Positions 8,554 to 16,075 of a stretch of 28,925 nt of DNA are shown one piece after another. How positions within the stretch are numbered: the first letter of the stretch is position 1; the number at the start of each line of letters is the position of its first letter. The DNA comes from JAKAXG01 sp035702985 (lineage in GTDB: Bacteria > Actinomycetota > Acidimicrobiia > Acidimicrobiales > Palsa-688): NCBI GenBank assembly GCA_035702985.1, contig DASSZD010000117.1, forward strand, positions 1-28,925, given 5' to 3'. Under the pieces are notes generated by a model. It saw only the letters and a program-made list of their open reading frames with translations, did not search any database and was not told where the DNA came from. The translations under genes were made by a program, and so were the position numbers.

Positions 8554-9315
8554 ATGCTCTGGGTATTCGATCTCGACGGGGTGGTATGGCTGGCCGGTAG
8601 GCCGATCCCTGGTGCGGCCGAGGCGGTGGACCGGCTGCGCCGGTCGGGGGCCGGCGTGGCCTTCGTGACCAACAACTCCGGTCCGACGGTCCCGGAGTAC
8701 GTCCAGCGCCTGACCGGGGCCGGCCTGCAGGTGGACCCCGGCGAGCTGGCCACCTCGTCGCAGGCGGCGGCGTCGCTGGTCGAGCCGGGCTGCCGGGTGG
8801 CGTACATCGGCGGCGCCGGCCTGCGGGAGGCCCTCGAACAGCGGGGCGCCGAGATCGTCGGCATGGGTTCCTCGCCCGAAGCGGTGGTGGTGGGGCGCAG
8901 CCTGGAGCTGGACTTCACCGAGCTGGCCGGGGCGGCCCGGGCCATACGGTCGGGGGCCCGGTTCGTGGCCACCAACACCGACGCCACCTTCCCCACCCCC
9001 GACGGGCCGGAGCCGGGCGCCGGCGCCCTGATCGCCTACCTGCAGGTCGGCTCGGGTTGCCAGGCCGAGGTGGCCGGCAAGCCGGAGAAGGCCATGGCCG
9101 AACTGGTCCGGGCCCGTTACGGCCAGCCCGACATGGTGGTGGGGGACCGGGCCGAGACCGACGGGGCGTTCGCCCGGCGCATGGGGGCCCCGTTCGCCCT
9201 GGTTCTCACCGGCGTGACCAGGCGGTCGGACCTGCCCATCGACCCGGCCCCGGCGGTGGTCGGCGACGACCTGGCGGCGGTGGTGAACGATCATCTGAGC
9301 GGACGCTCGGACTAG
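8554..9315 (+). CDS. HAD-IIA family phosphatase (NagD/glycerol-3-phosphate phosphatase-like)
   Basis: A 253-residue haloacid dehalogenase-superfamily phosphatase of subfamily IIA. Motif I is VFDLDGVV (4-11, nucleophile D6, general acid D8), motif II is FVTNNSG (37-43), the motif III lysine lies in AGKPEKAM, and motif IV is VGDRAETDGAFA. A cap domain of the NagD type lies between motifs II and III (AYIGGAGL, AVVVGRSLELDF, FVATNTDATFP). The gene occupies the position of Rv1692, a D,L-glycerol-3-phosphate phosphatase, upstream of tlyA and the NAD kinase gene, so the same activity is likely but not certain. The spacing to the next gene is 22 bp, but that gene has a promoter of its own. No Shine-Dalgarno sequence precedes the ATG. 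Confidence 0.88.
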   Translation: MLWVFDLDGVVWLAGRPIPGAAEAVDRLRRSGAGVAFVTNNSGPTVPEYVQRLTGAGLQVDPGELATSSQAAASLVEPGCRVAYIGGAGLREALEQRGAEIVGMGSSPEAVVVGRSLELDFTELAGAARAIRSGARFVATNTDATFPTPDGPEPGAGALIAYLQVGSGCQAEVAGKPEKAMAELVRARYGQPDMVVGDRAETDGAFARRMGAPFALVLTGVTRRSDLPIDPAPAVVGDDLAAVVNDHLSGRSD

Positions 9316-9326
9316 TCACCGCAGGT

Positions 9327-9332
9327 TACGAT
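9327..9332 (+). promoter_or_regulatory. -10 element for the phasin-like gene, leaderless
   Basis: TACGAT ends 5 nt before the ATG at 9338. The intervening GAGGC is too close to serve well as a ribosome site, so transcription probably begins at or next to the start codon. Confidence 0.5.
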
Positions 9333-9337
9333 GAGGC

Positions 9338-9814
<477 letters not shown>

Positions 9815-9839
9815 CCACGCCGGCCCGGACGGCGCGAGG

Positions 9840-10664
9840 TTGAGGCGCCGCCTCGACGCCGAACTGGTACGGCGGGGCTTGGCGACCGGCCGGTCCCAGG
9901 CGGTCCGGCTGATCGAGTCCGGGCTGGTCCTGGTCGGCGGGGCCCCGGCCGACAAGGCGGCCCGGCTGGTCGACCCGGCCGAGGCGGTGACCCTGACGGG
10001 CCCCCCGCCCCGCTACGTCGGTCGGGGCGGCGACAAGCTCGAGGCCGGTCTGGCCGGCTTCGCCGTGGCGGTCGCCGGACGCGACGCTCTCGACGCCGGT
10101 TCGTCCACCGGCGGGTTCACCGACTGCCTGCTGCAGGCCGGGGCCCGGCGGGTGGTGGCGGTGGACGTGGGACGGGGTCAACTGCACCAGAGACTGCGGG
10201 CCGACCCCCGGGTAGAGGTGCGGGAACGGACCGATATCCGGGTCTTCGCCTCGCAGACCAGCGAACGGTTCGGGCTGATCGTGGCCGACCTGTCGTTCAT
10301 ATCCCTGCGGACGGTGGCGGCCCCCCTCGCCGGCCTGGCCGCGCCCGGCGCCGACATGGTGGTGCTGATCAAGCCGCAGTTCGAGGCCGGCCGGGCGGAG
10401 GCGTCGCGCGGACGCGGGGTGATACGGGACCCGGCGGTGTGGAGGCGGGCCCTGGTCGACGCGATTAACGCCTTCGGCGCGGTCGGAGCGGCCAATATGG
10501 GGGTCATGGTCTCGCCGTTGCGCGGCGCCGACGGCAACGTCGAGTTCCTCGCCCACTTCACCGTCGTAGGGGATGACGGCCCGATCCCGTTCACCCCGGG
10601 GTCCGCCACCGTCGACCAGGCGCTGGCGGCTGCCGCCGACCTGACCGGGCCGGGAGGGTCCTGA
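9840..10664 (+). CDS. tlyA: TlyA-type 23S/16S rRNA 2'-O-methyltransferase
   Basis: A 274-residue protein with an N-terminal S4 RNA-binding domain (1-60, RLDAELVRRGLATGRSQAVRLIESGLVLVGG) and a FtsJ-like Rossmann methyltransferase domain. The S-adenosylmethionine site is LDAGSSTGGFTDCLLQAGA, preceded by YVGRGGDKLEAGL; the K-D-K-E catalytic lysines are expected at DKLE and IKPQFE, and VADLSFISL is the family signature. TlyA methylates the 2'-OH of C1409 in 16S and C1920 in 23S rRNA in mycobacteria, which sets capreomycin sensitivity. The start is TTG at 9840; no ATG or GTG exists in frame between the upstream gene and this point, and the next residues match the family N-terminus. The upstream GCGAGG is too close to be a good ribosome site, so the start is less sure than the gene. 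Confidence 0.92.
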   Translation: MRRRLDAELVRRGLATGRSQAVRLIESGLVLVGGAPADKAARLVDPAEAVTLTGPPPRYVGRGGDKLEAGLAGFAVAVAGRDALDAGSSTGGFTDCLLQAGARRVVAVDVGRGQLHQRLRADPRVEVRERTDIRVFASQTSERFGLIVADLSFISLRTVAAPLAGLAAPGADMVVLIKPQFEAGRAEASRGRGVIRDPAVWRRALVDAINAFGAVGAANMGVMVSPLRGADGNVEFLAHFTVVGDDGPIPFTPGSATVDQALAAAADLTGPGGS

Positions 10665-10667
10665 GGG

Positions 10668-11492
10668 GTGGCGACCATCGGGTTCGTGGTCCACAACCAG
10701 CGGGAGGGGGCCCGGCTGCTGGCCAAGGAAACCTCAGCGTGGCTGGAGGAGCAGGGTCACCGGGCGGTGACGCTGGCCACCGACGGCGGCGGGGCCGAGC
10801 CGCACCTCGATCTGGCCGTCAGCCTGGGCGGGGACGGCACCATGCTGCGCACCGTGGACCTGGTCTGCGGCCACGCCGTGCCGGTGCTCGGGGTCAACCT
10901 GGGCCACCTGGGCTACCTGACCGTCGTCGAGCCGTCGGGGCTGCGCCCGGCGCTGAGCCGGTTCCTGGCCGGTGACTACCAGGTCGAGTCCCGCATGACG
11001 CTGGATGTCACCATCAGCGGGCCGAGCGGGGAGAACCCGGCCATCACCCGCAGCGCCCTCAACGACGTGGTCCTCCAGCGCACCGCCCTCGGTCACACCG
11101 TCCATACCGAGGTGGCGGTCAACGAGGTGCCGTTCCTGTCGTTCGCCTCCGACTCCCTGATCCTGGCCACGCCCACCGGGTCGACGGCGTACAACCTGTC
11201 GGCCCGGGGACCCATCGTCTCCCCGCACGCCCGGGTGTCCATCCTGACGCCGGTCGCCCCCCACATGCTGTTCGACCGTTCACTGGTCCTCGACGCCGAC
11301 GAGGCGGTATCGATCACCGTCGCCGGCCAGCACCCGGCGGATGTGGTGGTGGACGGGTGGCTGGCCGCCACCATGACACCCGGCCAGACGGTGCACTGCC
11401 GGGAGGGCCGGCGGGACGCGCTGCTGGTCACCTTCCGTGAGCGCGACTTCCATCGCATCCTGAAGAGCAAGTTCAACCTGAAGGACAGGTAG
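10668..11492 (+). CDS. nadK: ATP/polyphosphate-NAD kinase
   Basis: A 274-residue NAD kinase that phosphorylates NAD to NADP. The catalytic GGDGT motif is at 54-58 (AVSLGGDGTML), followed by GVNLGHLGYLT, NDVVLQR, the NAD-binding LATPTGSTAYNLSARGPIVSP, and the C-terminal beta-sandwich domain with VVDGW. The start is GTG at 10668, 3 nt after the tlyA stop codon, with GGGAGGG (10652-10658) and GAGGGG (10663-10668) upstream; translational coupling to tlyA is likely. The order tlyA-nadK-recN is widely conserved in actinobacteria and other bacteria. Confidence 0.95.
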   Translation: MATIGFVVHNQREGARLLAKETSAWLEEQGHRAVTLATDGGGAEPHLDLAVSLGGDGTMLRTVDLVCGHAVPVLGVNLGHLGYLTVVEPSGLRPALSRFLAGDYQVESRMTLDVTISGPSGENPAITRSALNDVVLQRTALGHTVHTEVAVNEVPFLSFASDSLILATPTGSTAYNLSARGPIVSPHARVSILTPVAPHMLFDRSLVLDADEAVSITVAGQHPADVVVDGWLAATMTPGQTVHCREGRRDALLVTFRERDFHRILKSKFNLKDR

Positions 11493-11495
11493 CGG

Positions 11496-13280
11496 TTGCT
11501 GGTCGAGCTGAGGGTCTCGCAACTCGGCGTGATCGACGACGTCACGGTGGTCCTCGAGGGCGGCCTCACCGCTCTCACCGGGGAGACCGGCGCCGGCAAG
11601 ACGCTGATCGTGGACGCCATCCAGCTGCTCACCGGCGGACCGGCCGACCCGGCGCTGGTCCGCCCGGGGGCCCGGGAGGCGCTGGTCGAGGGCCGTTTCA
11701 GCCGGGCCGCCCCGGGGCCGCCCCGGGCGTCCGGCGACGGGGGTGGTGCGGGGGAGGACGACGGCGACGGCGACGGCGAGGGCGACGACGACGGCGACGG
11801 GGAGGTCATCCTCACCCGGGTCGTGCCCGCTTCGGGGCGCAGCCGCTGCTACATCAACGGGCGCATGGTCCCGGTGGCCCAGCTGTCGGAGCTGGGCCGC
11901 AGCCTGGTGGACATCCACGGCCAGCACGCCGCCCAGTCGCTGCTCTCGGCCGCAGTGCAGCGGGACACCCTCGACGCGGCGGCGGCCCTCGACACCACCG
12001 AGGTGGAGGACCGGCGGCGCCGGGTGCGCGAGCTGCGGGCGGCCCAGGCCACCCTGGGCGGCGACGCCCGGGCCCGGGCCCGGGAGCTGGACCTGCTGTC
12101 CTACCAGCTGCGGGAGATCGAGGCGGCCGACATCGCCGATCCCGAAGAGGACCGGACGCTGCTGAAAGAAGAGGAGGCGCTGGCCGACACCGCCGGCCTG
12201 GTGGAGGCGGCCGGGGCGGCGTGGCAGGCCCTGGCCGGCGAGGACGGGGTGGTGGAGAGGCTGGGGGCGGTGGTGACCGCCACCTCCACCCGCCGGCCGC
12301 TCGGGGAGCTGCACCGTCGGCTGGCCGGCCTGCAGGAGGACCTGGCCGACGCGGCCGGCGAGGCCAGGATGCTGGCCGAGAGCGTGGAGGGCGACCCCGA
12401 CCGCCTGGACCGCATCGGGGAGCGCCGGCGGGTCCTCACCGAGATGCGCCGCAAATACGGCGGTTCGCTGGCCGAGGTCATCGCCTACCGGAAGCAGCTG
12501 CGCTCGTCGGTGGCCGAGCTGCTCTCCCACGACGAGCGGGCGGCCGCCATCGAAGCGGACCTGGCCCGGGCCGAAGAGGAGCTGACGGCCGCCCGGAAGC
12601 GGCTTTGGGAGGCCAGGCGGGCCGCCGCCCCCGACCTGTCGCGCCAGATCGAGACCGAGCTGCGACAGCTGGCCATGCCCCGGGCCCGGTTCGAGGTGGA
12701 GGTGGGTCCCGACCCCCGGCACGACTCGGTGACCTGGCTGTTCGGAGCCAACCCGGGGGAGCCGATGCTGCCGCTCACCAAGGTGGCGTCGGGCGGCGAA
12801 CTGGCCCGGGCCATGCTGGCCGCCCGGCTGGTGATGGGCCGGCGGGTCGCCGGGACCGACCCGGCCCGGGCCGGTGCCGTCGGACCGGCCACCCTGGTAT
12901 TCGACGAGGTCGACGCCGGCATCGGCGGGGAGGCGGCCAGCGCGGTGGGCCGGGCCCTGGCCGCCATCGGCGCCGACCACCAGGTGCTGGTGGTGACCCA
13001 CCTGGCCCAGGTGGCCGCCTTCGCCGCCCGGCAGGTGGCCGTGACCAAGGAGGTGGCCCGCGCCGAGGACGGGGGGGAACGGACGGTGGCCCGGGTGGAG
13101 GCGGTGGACGGCCCGGACCGGGTGGTGGAGCTGGCCCGGATGATGTCGGGCCGGCCCGACAGCGACAGCGCCCGCCGCCACGCCGAGGAGCTGCTCGACG
13201 GCAGCGACCGGCCGGGCCGGACCGAGGGCCGGCGGAACCGCCCAAACCGATCAACCAGTCAGGTCCGCGATCGGAGATAG
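11496..13280 (+). CDS. recN: DNA repair protein RecN
   Basis: A 594-residue SMC-like ATPase that acts in double-strand break repair and holds DNA ends together. The N-terminal head has the Walker A motif GETGAGKT (29-36) and NGRMVPVAQL, the centre is a helical coiled coil (about 170-400), and the C-terminal head has SGGELARAMLA, Walker B LVFDEVDAGIGGEA and HLAQVAAFA. The start is TTG at 11496, 3 nt after the NAD kinase stop, with AAGGA (11481-11485) 10 nt upstream. Unusually, an acidic Gly/Asp linker (79-103) interrupts the N-terminal head between two strands, where most RecN proteins have a short loop. The stop codon TAG at 13278-13280 is also the first half of the pyrG -10 element. Confidence 0.95.
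   Translation: MLVELRVSQLGVIDDVTVVLEGGLTALTGETGAGKTLIVDAIQLLTGGPADPALVRPGAREALVEGRFSRAAPGPPRASGDGGGAGEDDGDGDGEGDDDGDGEVILTRVVPASGRSRCYINGRMVPVAQLSELGRSLVDIHGQHAAQSLLSAAVQRDTLDAAAALDTTEVEDRRRRVRELRAAQATLGGDARARARELDLLSYQLREIEAADIADPEEDRTLLKEEEALADTAGLVEAAGAAWQALAGEDGVVERLGAVVTATSTRRPLGELHRRLAGLQEDLADAAGEARMLAESVEGDPDRLDRIGERRRVLTEMRRKYGGSLAEVIAYRKQLRSSVAELLSHDERAAAIEADLARAEEELTAARKRLWEARRAAAPDLSRQIETELRQLAMPRARFEVEVGPDPRHDSVTWLFGANPGEPMLPLTKVASGGELARAMLAARLVMGRRVAGTDPARAGAVGPATLVFDEVDAGIGGEAASAVGRALAAIGADHQVLVVTHLAQVAAFAARQVAVTKEVARAEDGGERTVARVEAVDGPDRVVELARMMSGRPDSDSARRHAEELLDGSDRPGRTEGRRNRPNRSTSQVRDRR
11730..11804 (+). repeat. GGCGAC-type microsatellite coding an acidic Gly/Asp linker in RecN
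   Basis: A run of GGC, GAC and GAG codons, densest at 11756-11801, encodes about 25 residues of nearly pure Gly, Asp and Glu. It stays in frame. Its trinucleotide/hexanucleotide structure makes length change by slippage likely. Confidence 0.8.
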
Positions 13281-13309
13281 GATGGGTCGGCCGACCGGTG
13301 GATCCACCG
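13278..13309 (+). promoter_or_regulatory. pyrG promoter with two abutting palindromes
   Basis: TAGGAT (13278-13283) is a good -10 element that uses the recN stop codon. It is followed at once by GGTCGGCCGACC (13285-13296) and CGGTGGATCCACCG (13296-13309), both perfect palindromes. Transcription would start near 13290, inside the first palindrome. A clear -35 is not visible. Confidence 0.55.
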
Positions 13310-13340
13310 AGAGCCATTACCGACTCGAGTGGAGGTTGAT

Positions 13341-14993
13341 TTGGCGAAGCACATCTTCGTCACCGGCGGAGTTTCCAGTTCGCTGGGCAAAGGGCTGACG
13401 GCGTCCTCACTGGGTCGCCTGCTCAAGAGCCGGGGTCTGCGGGTGACCATGCAGAAGCTGGACCCCTACATCAACGTGGACCCGGGGACCATGAACCCCT
13501 TCGAGCACGGCGAGGTGTTCGTCACCGACGACGGCGGCGAGACCGACCTGGACCTGGGTCACTACGAACGGTTCATCGACGAGAACCTCCACCGTGACTC
13601 CAACGCCACCACCGGATCCATCTACCAGAGCGTGATCGCCAAGGAGCGGCGGGGCGATTTCCTCGGCCGCACCGTGCAGGTGATCCCCCACATCACCGAC
13701 GAGATCAAGGAGCGGATCAAGCGGCTGGCCACCGACGAGGTGGACGTGGTCATCACCGAGGTCGGCGGCACGGTGGGCGACATCGAGATCCTGCCGTTCC
13801 TGGAAGCCATCCGCCAGTTCCGCAAGGACATCGGCCGGGACAACGTCTGCTACATCCACGTGACGCTGGTTCCCTACCTCGGGACCTCCGGCGAGCAGAA
13901 GACCAAGCCGACCCAGCACTCGGTCACCGAGCTGCGCAGCCGGGGCATCCAGCCCGACGTGATCATCTGCCGCAGCGACCGCAGCATCTCGGCCGGCCTC
14001 AAACGCAAGATATCCCTCCTCAGCGACGTCCCGGTGGAGGGGGTCATCTCCTGCATGGACGCCCCCAACCTGTACGAGATCCCGCTGGCCCTGCACGAGG
14101 AGGGCCTCGACGACTACGTCTGCCGGCTGCTCGGTTTCGCCGGCCGGGGCGACGGGGGAGCGGAGCTGGACCTGTCGGCGTGGGAGGCGCTCGTCGCCCG
14201 GGTCGAGGCGGCCACCCGGCCGGTCCGGGTCGGACTGATCGGCAAGTACGTCAACCTGCCCGACGCCTACCTGTCGGTGGTCGAGGCGCTGCGTCACGGC
14301 GGCTACGCCCACGGCGCCAAGATCGAGCTGGACTGGATCCAGGCGGAGGAGGTGGAGGGCCTGCTCACCGCCGGCCGTCTCCGGGACCTCGACGCCATCG
14401 TCATACCCGGCGGTTTCGGCGAGCGCGGCGTAGAGGGCAAGGTGGCAGCCGCCACCTACGCCCGGGAAAACGGTATTCCCTGCCTGGGGCTGTGCCTGGG
14501 CCTGCAGGTGATGGTCATCGACTACGCCCGCAACGTGCTGGGCCTGACCGGGGCCAACTCCCGGGAATTCGACGCCTCGGCCCCGCACCTGGTGATCGAC
14601 CTGATGGACGAGCAGCGCGAGGTGGTCGAGATGGGCGGCACCATGCGGCTCGGCCTGTACCCGGCCAAGCTGGCCGCCGGGTCGGTGGTCGCCGAGGCCT
14701 ACGGCACCAACCTGGTGTACGAGCGCCACCGCCACCGCTTCGAGGTGAACCCCCGCTACCGCTCCCGGCTGGAAGCCGGAGGGCTGCGCTGCTCGGGCAG
14801 CTCCCTGGACGACAGGCTGGTCGAGTTCATCGAGCTGCCGGACCACCCGTTCTGGGTCGGCACCCAGGCCCACCCGGAGTTCAAGAGCCGCCCCGACAAC
14901 CCCCACCCGCTGTTCGAGGCGCTGGTCGGCGCCGCCTGCGAGCGGGCCGAGGGCCGGTCGCCCCGACTCATCGACGTGGCCCACATTGCCTGA
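13341..14993 (+). CDS. pyrG: CTP synthase
   Basis: A 550-residue enzyme that makes CTP from UTP, ATP and glutamine, the last step of pyrimidine nucleotide synthesis. The synthase domain (1-270) begins with KHIFVTGGVSSSLGKG and has KLDPYINVDPGTMNPFEHGEVFV; the class I glutamine amidotransferase domain (about 290-550) has PGGFGERG, the nucleophile C385 in LGLCLGLQ, and His-Glu in AHPEFKSRP. I choose TTG at 13341 instead of GTG at 13329: GGAGG (13331-13335) then lies 5 nt upstream and the protein begins exactly where family members do. It is the first gene after a new promoter and overlaps the NUDIX gene. Confidence 0.96.
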   Translation: MAKHIFVTGGVSSSLGKGLTASSLGRLLKSRGLRVTMQKLDPYINVDPGTMNPFEHGEVFVTDDGGETDLDLGHYERFIDENLHRDSNATTGSIYQSVIAKERRGDFLGRTVQVIPHITDEIKERIKRLATDEVDVVITEVGGTVGDIEILPFLEAIRQFRKDIGRDNVCYIHVTLVPYLGTSGEQKTKPTQHSVTELRSRGIQPDVIICRSDRSISAGLKRKISLLSDVPVEGVISCMDAPNLYEIPLALHEEGLDDYVCRLLGFAGRGDGGAELDLSAWEALVARVEAATRPVRVGLIGKYVNLPDAYLSVVEALRHGGYAHGAKIELDWIQAEEVEGLLTAGRLRDLDAIVIPGGFGERGVEGKVAAATYARENGIPCLGLCLGLQVMVIDYARNVLGLTGANSREFDASAPHLVIDLMDEQREVVEMGGTMRLGLYPAKLAAGSVVAEAYGTNLVYERHRHRFEVNPRYRSRLEAGGLRCSGSSLDDRLVEFIELPDHPFWVGTQAHPEFKSRPDNPHPLFEALVGAACERAEGRSPRLIDVAHIA

Positions 14994-15558
14994 GGCCGGG
15001 CCCGGCCCGGCGTTCCGGCGGCTGTCGGAGGCCACCGTCTTCGACGGTGCGCTCATATCGGTGGCCTCGGTGGAGCTCGAGGGCCCGGGCGGGGACCGCT
15101 TCGAGCGGGAGGTGGTGCACCATCCGGGCGCCGTCGTGGTGGTGCCGGTGACCTCCGGAGGCCGGGCGGTGATGGTCCGCCAATACCGGGCGGCGGTGCA
15201 GGCCGAACTGCTCGAGGTGCCGGCCGGCAAGCGGGACGTGGACGGTGAACCCACCGAGGAGACGGCCCGCCGGGAGCTGATCGAGGAGGTCGGGCGGCGG
15301 GCCGGGCGGCTGGACCTGCTGGCCCGGTTCTACAACTCGCCGGGCTTCACCGACGAGTTCACCTGGCTGTACCTGGCCCGGGACCTCGAGGAGGTGCCCC
15401 ACGACCGGCAGGGCTTCGAGGAGATGGCCATGTCGGTCGAGGAGGTGGACCTGGCCGACGTCCCCGAGCTGATCCGCTCCGGCGCCATCCGCGACGCCAA
15501 ATCCATCATCGGCCTGTGCCTGGCCCGGGAGGTGGTGCAGGGCGGCACCGCCGCCTAG
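14986..15558 (+). CDS. NUDIX hydrolase, ADP-ribose pyrophosphatase-like
   Basis: A protein of up to 190 residues. The NUDIX box reads GKRDVDGEPTEE then TARRELIEEVG, with one extra residue between the first Gly and Glu (G-x6-E), as in the mycobacterial ADP-ribose pyrophosphatase Rv1700 as I remember it. The downstream SPGFTDEF matches the catalytic loop of that family. It would hydrolyse ADP-ribose to AMP and ribose 5-phosphate. The gene follows pyrG directly, as in mycobacteria. The start is uncertain: TTG at 14986 overlaps pyrG by 8 bp and gives a sensible N-terminus, but it has no clear ribosome site, so coupling to pyrG translation is likely; no better ATG or GTG lies before the first conserved strand. 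Confidence 0.88.
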   Translation: MPEAGPGPAFRRLSEATVFDGALISVASVELEGPGGDRFEREVVHHPGAVVVVPVTSGGRAVMVRQYRAAVQAELLEVPAGKRDVDGEPTEETARRELIEEVGRRAGRLDLLARFYNSPGFTDEFTWLYLARDLEEVPHDRQGFEEMAMSVEEVDLADVPELIRSGAIRDAKSIIGLCLAREVVQGGTAA

Positions 15559-15572
15559 CGGGCAACGCCCGC
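15558..15572 (+). terminator. Hairpin at the end of the pyrG-NUDIX operon
   Basis: GCGGGC-AAC-GCCCGC starts on the last base of the NUDIX stop codon. A second hairpin, GGACC-GAA-GGTCC (15593-15605), follows in the same gap. No T-run is present in either. Confidence 0.45.
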
Positions 15573-15657
15573 CGGCGGCCGTCGCGGCCCGGGGACCGAA
15601 GGTCCACATTCGTCCGGGGCCCCTCGTCCCTGCGACGCCAGTCGTTAACCCTCCGGT

Positions 15658-15663
15658 TACACT
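15658..15663 (+). promoter_or_regulatory. -10 element for leaderless dksA/traR-like gene
   Basis: TACACT is 7 nt before the ATG at 15671. No ribosome site lies between them. Transcription is expected to begin at the A of the start codon. Confidence 0.6.
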
Positions 15664-15670
15664 GGCGCCG

Positions 15671-16006
15671 ATGTCCACCGACGCGTCCACCCAGGGTCTG
15701 CGGGCCACGCTCGAAGCCGAGCGGGAGTCCCTGCGGTCCCAGCTGGCGGAGCTCGGTTACGGCTCCAAGCTCGAGTACGACCCCAACTTCGCCGACTCCA
15801 GCCAGGTCACCGCCGAGCGCGGCGAGAACGAGGCCCTGGTCAACAAGCTGGTCAAGGGGCTCCAGGAGGTCGAGCACGCCCTGGAGAAGTTCGGCACCGA
15901 TGCCTTCGGCAAGTGCGAGGAGTGCGGGCGGCCCATCGCCCAGGCCCGGCTGGAGGCCCGCCCCGAGGCCCGGCTGTGCATCGACTGCGCGGCTGCCAAG
16001 CGCTGA
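15671..16006 (+). CDS. DksA/TraR family zinc-finger protein
   Basis: A 111-residue protein with an N-terminal coiled coil (about 8-75, LRATLEAERESLRSQLAEL and NEALVNKLVKGLQEVEHALEKF) and a C-terminal four-cysteine zinc finger C82-x2-C85-x17-C103-x2-C106 (KCEECGRPI and RLCIDC). DksA-type proteins enter the RNA polymerase secondary channel and change promoter choice in the stringent response; actinobacterial members are poorly known and often lack the tip acidic residues of E. coli DksA. No DxxDxA tip motif is visible here, so RNA polymerase action is an inference. The gene is monocistronic, between the pyrG operon and the convergent trpS. Confidence 0.88.
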   Translation: MSTDASTQGLRATLEAERESLRSQLAELGYGSKLEYDPNFADSSQVTAERGENEALVNKLVKGLQEVEHALEKFGTDAFGKCEECGRPIAQARLEARPEARLCIDCAAAKR

Positions 16007-16025
16007 AGCTCCCCGAATCCTGAGC

Positions 16026-16061
16026 GACCCCGCCCTCACAGCTACCGGGGTCATGGCGGGG
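16026..16061. terminator. Bidirectional terminator candidate between dksA-like gene and trpS
   Basis: GACCCCG (16026-16032) pairs with CGGGGTC (16046-16052); alternatively CCCCGCC (16028-16034) pairs with GGCGGGG (16055-16061). The two 7-bp stems exclude each other. The gap is between convergent genes. Confidence 0.45.
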
Positions 16062-16075
16062 GGAGCGGGCCGGCC

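Noticed and set aside
8505..8996. N-terminal extension of the DUF1015 frame upstream of 8504
   Set aside because: It lies antisense to the HAD gene, and the family N-terminus begins at the GTG at 8504.
11280..13181. A 633-codon minus-strand frame over NAD kinase and recN
   Set aside because: It is a shadow of recN codon bias; the plus-strand product has clear ATPase motifs.
13284..13340. Bacillus-type pyrG attenuation (reiterative G transcription with a terminator)
   Set aside because: No 5' GGGC start at the right distance from the -10 and no terminator with a T-run before the start codon.
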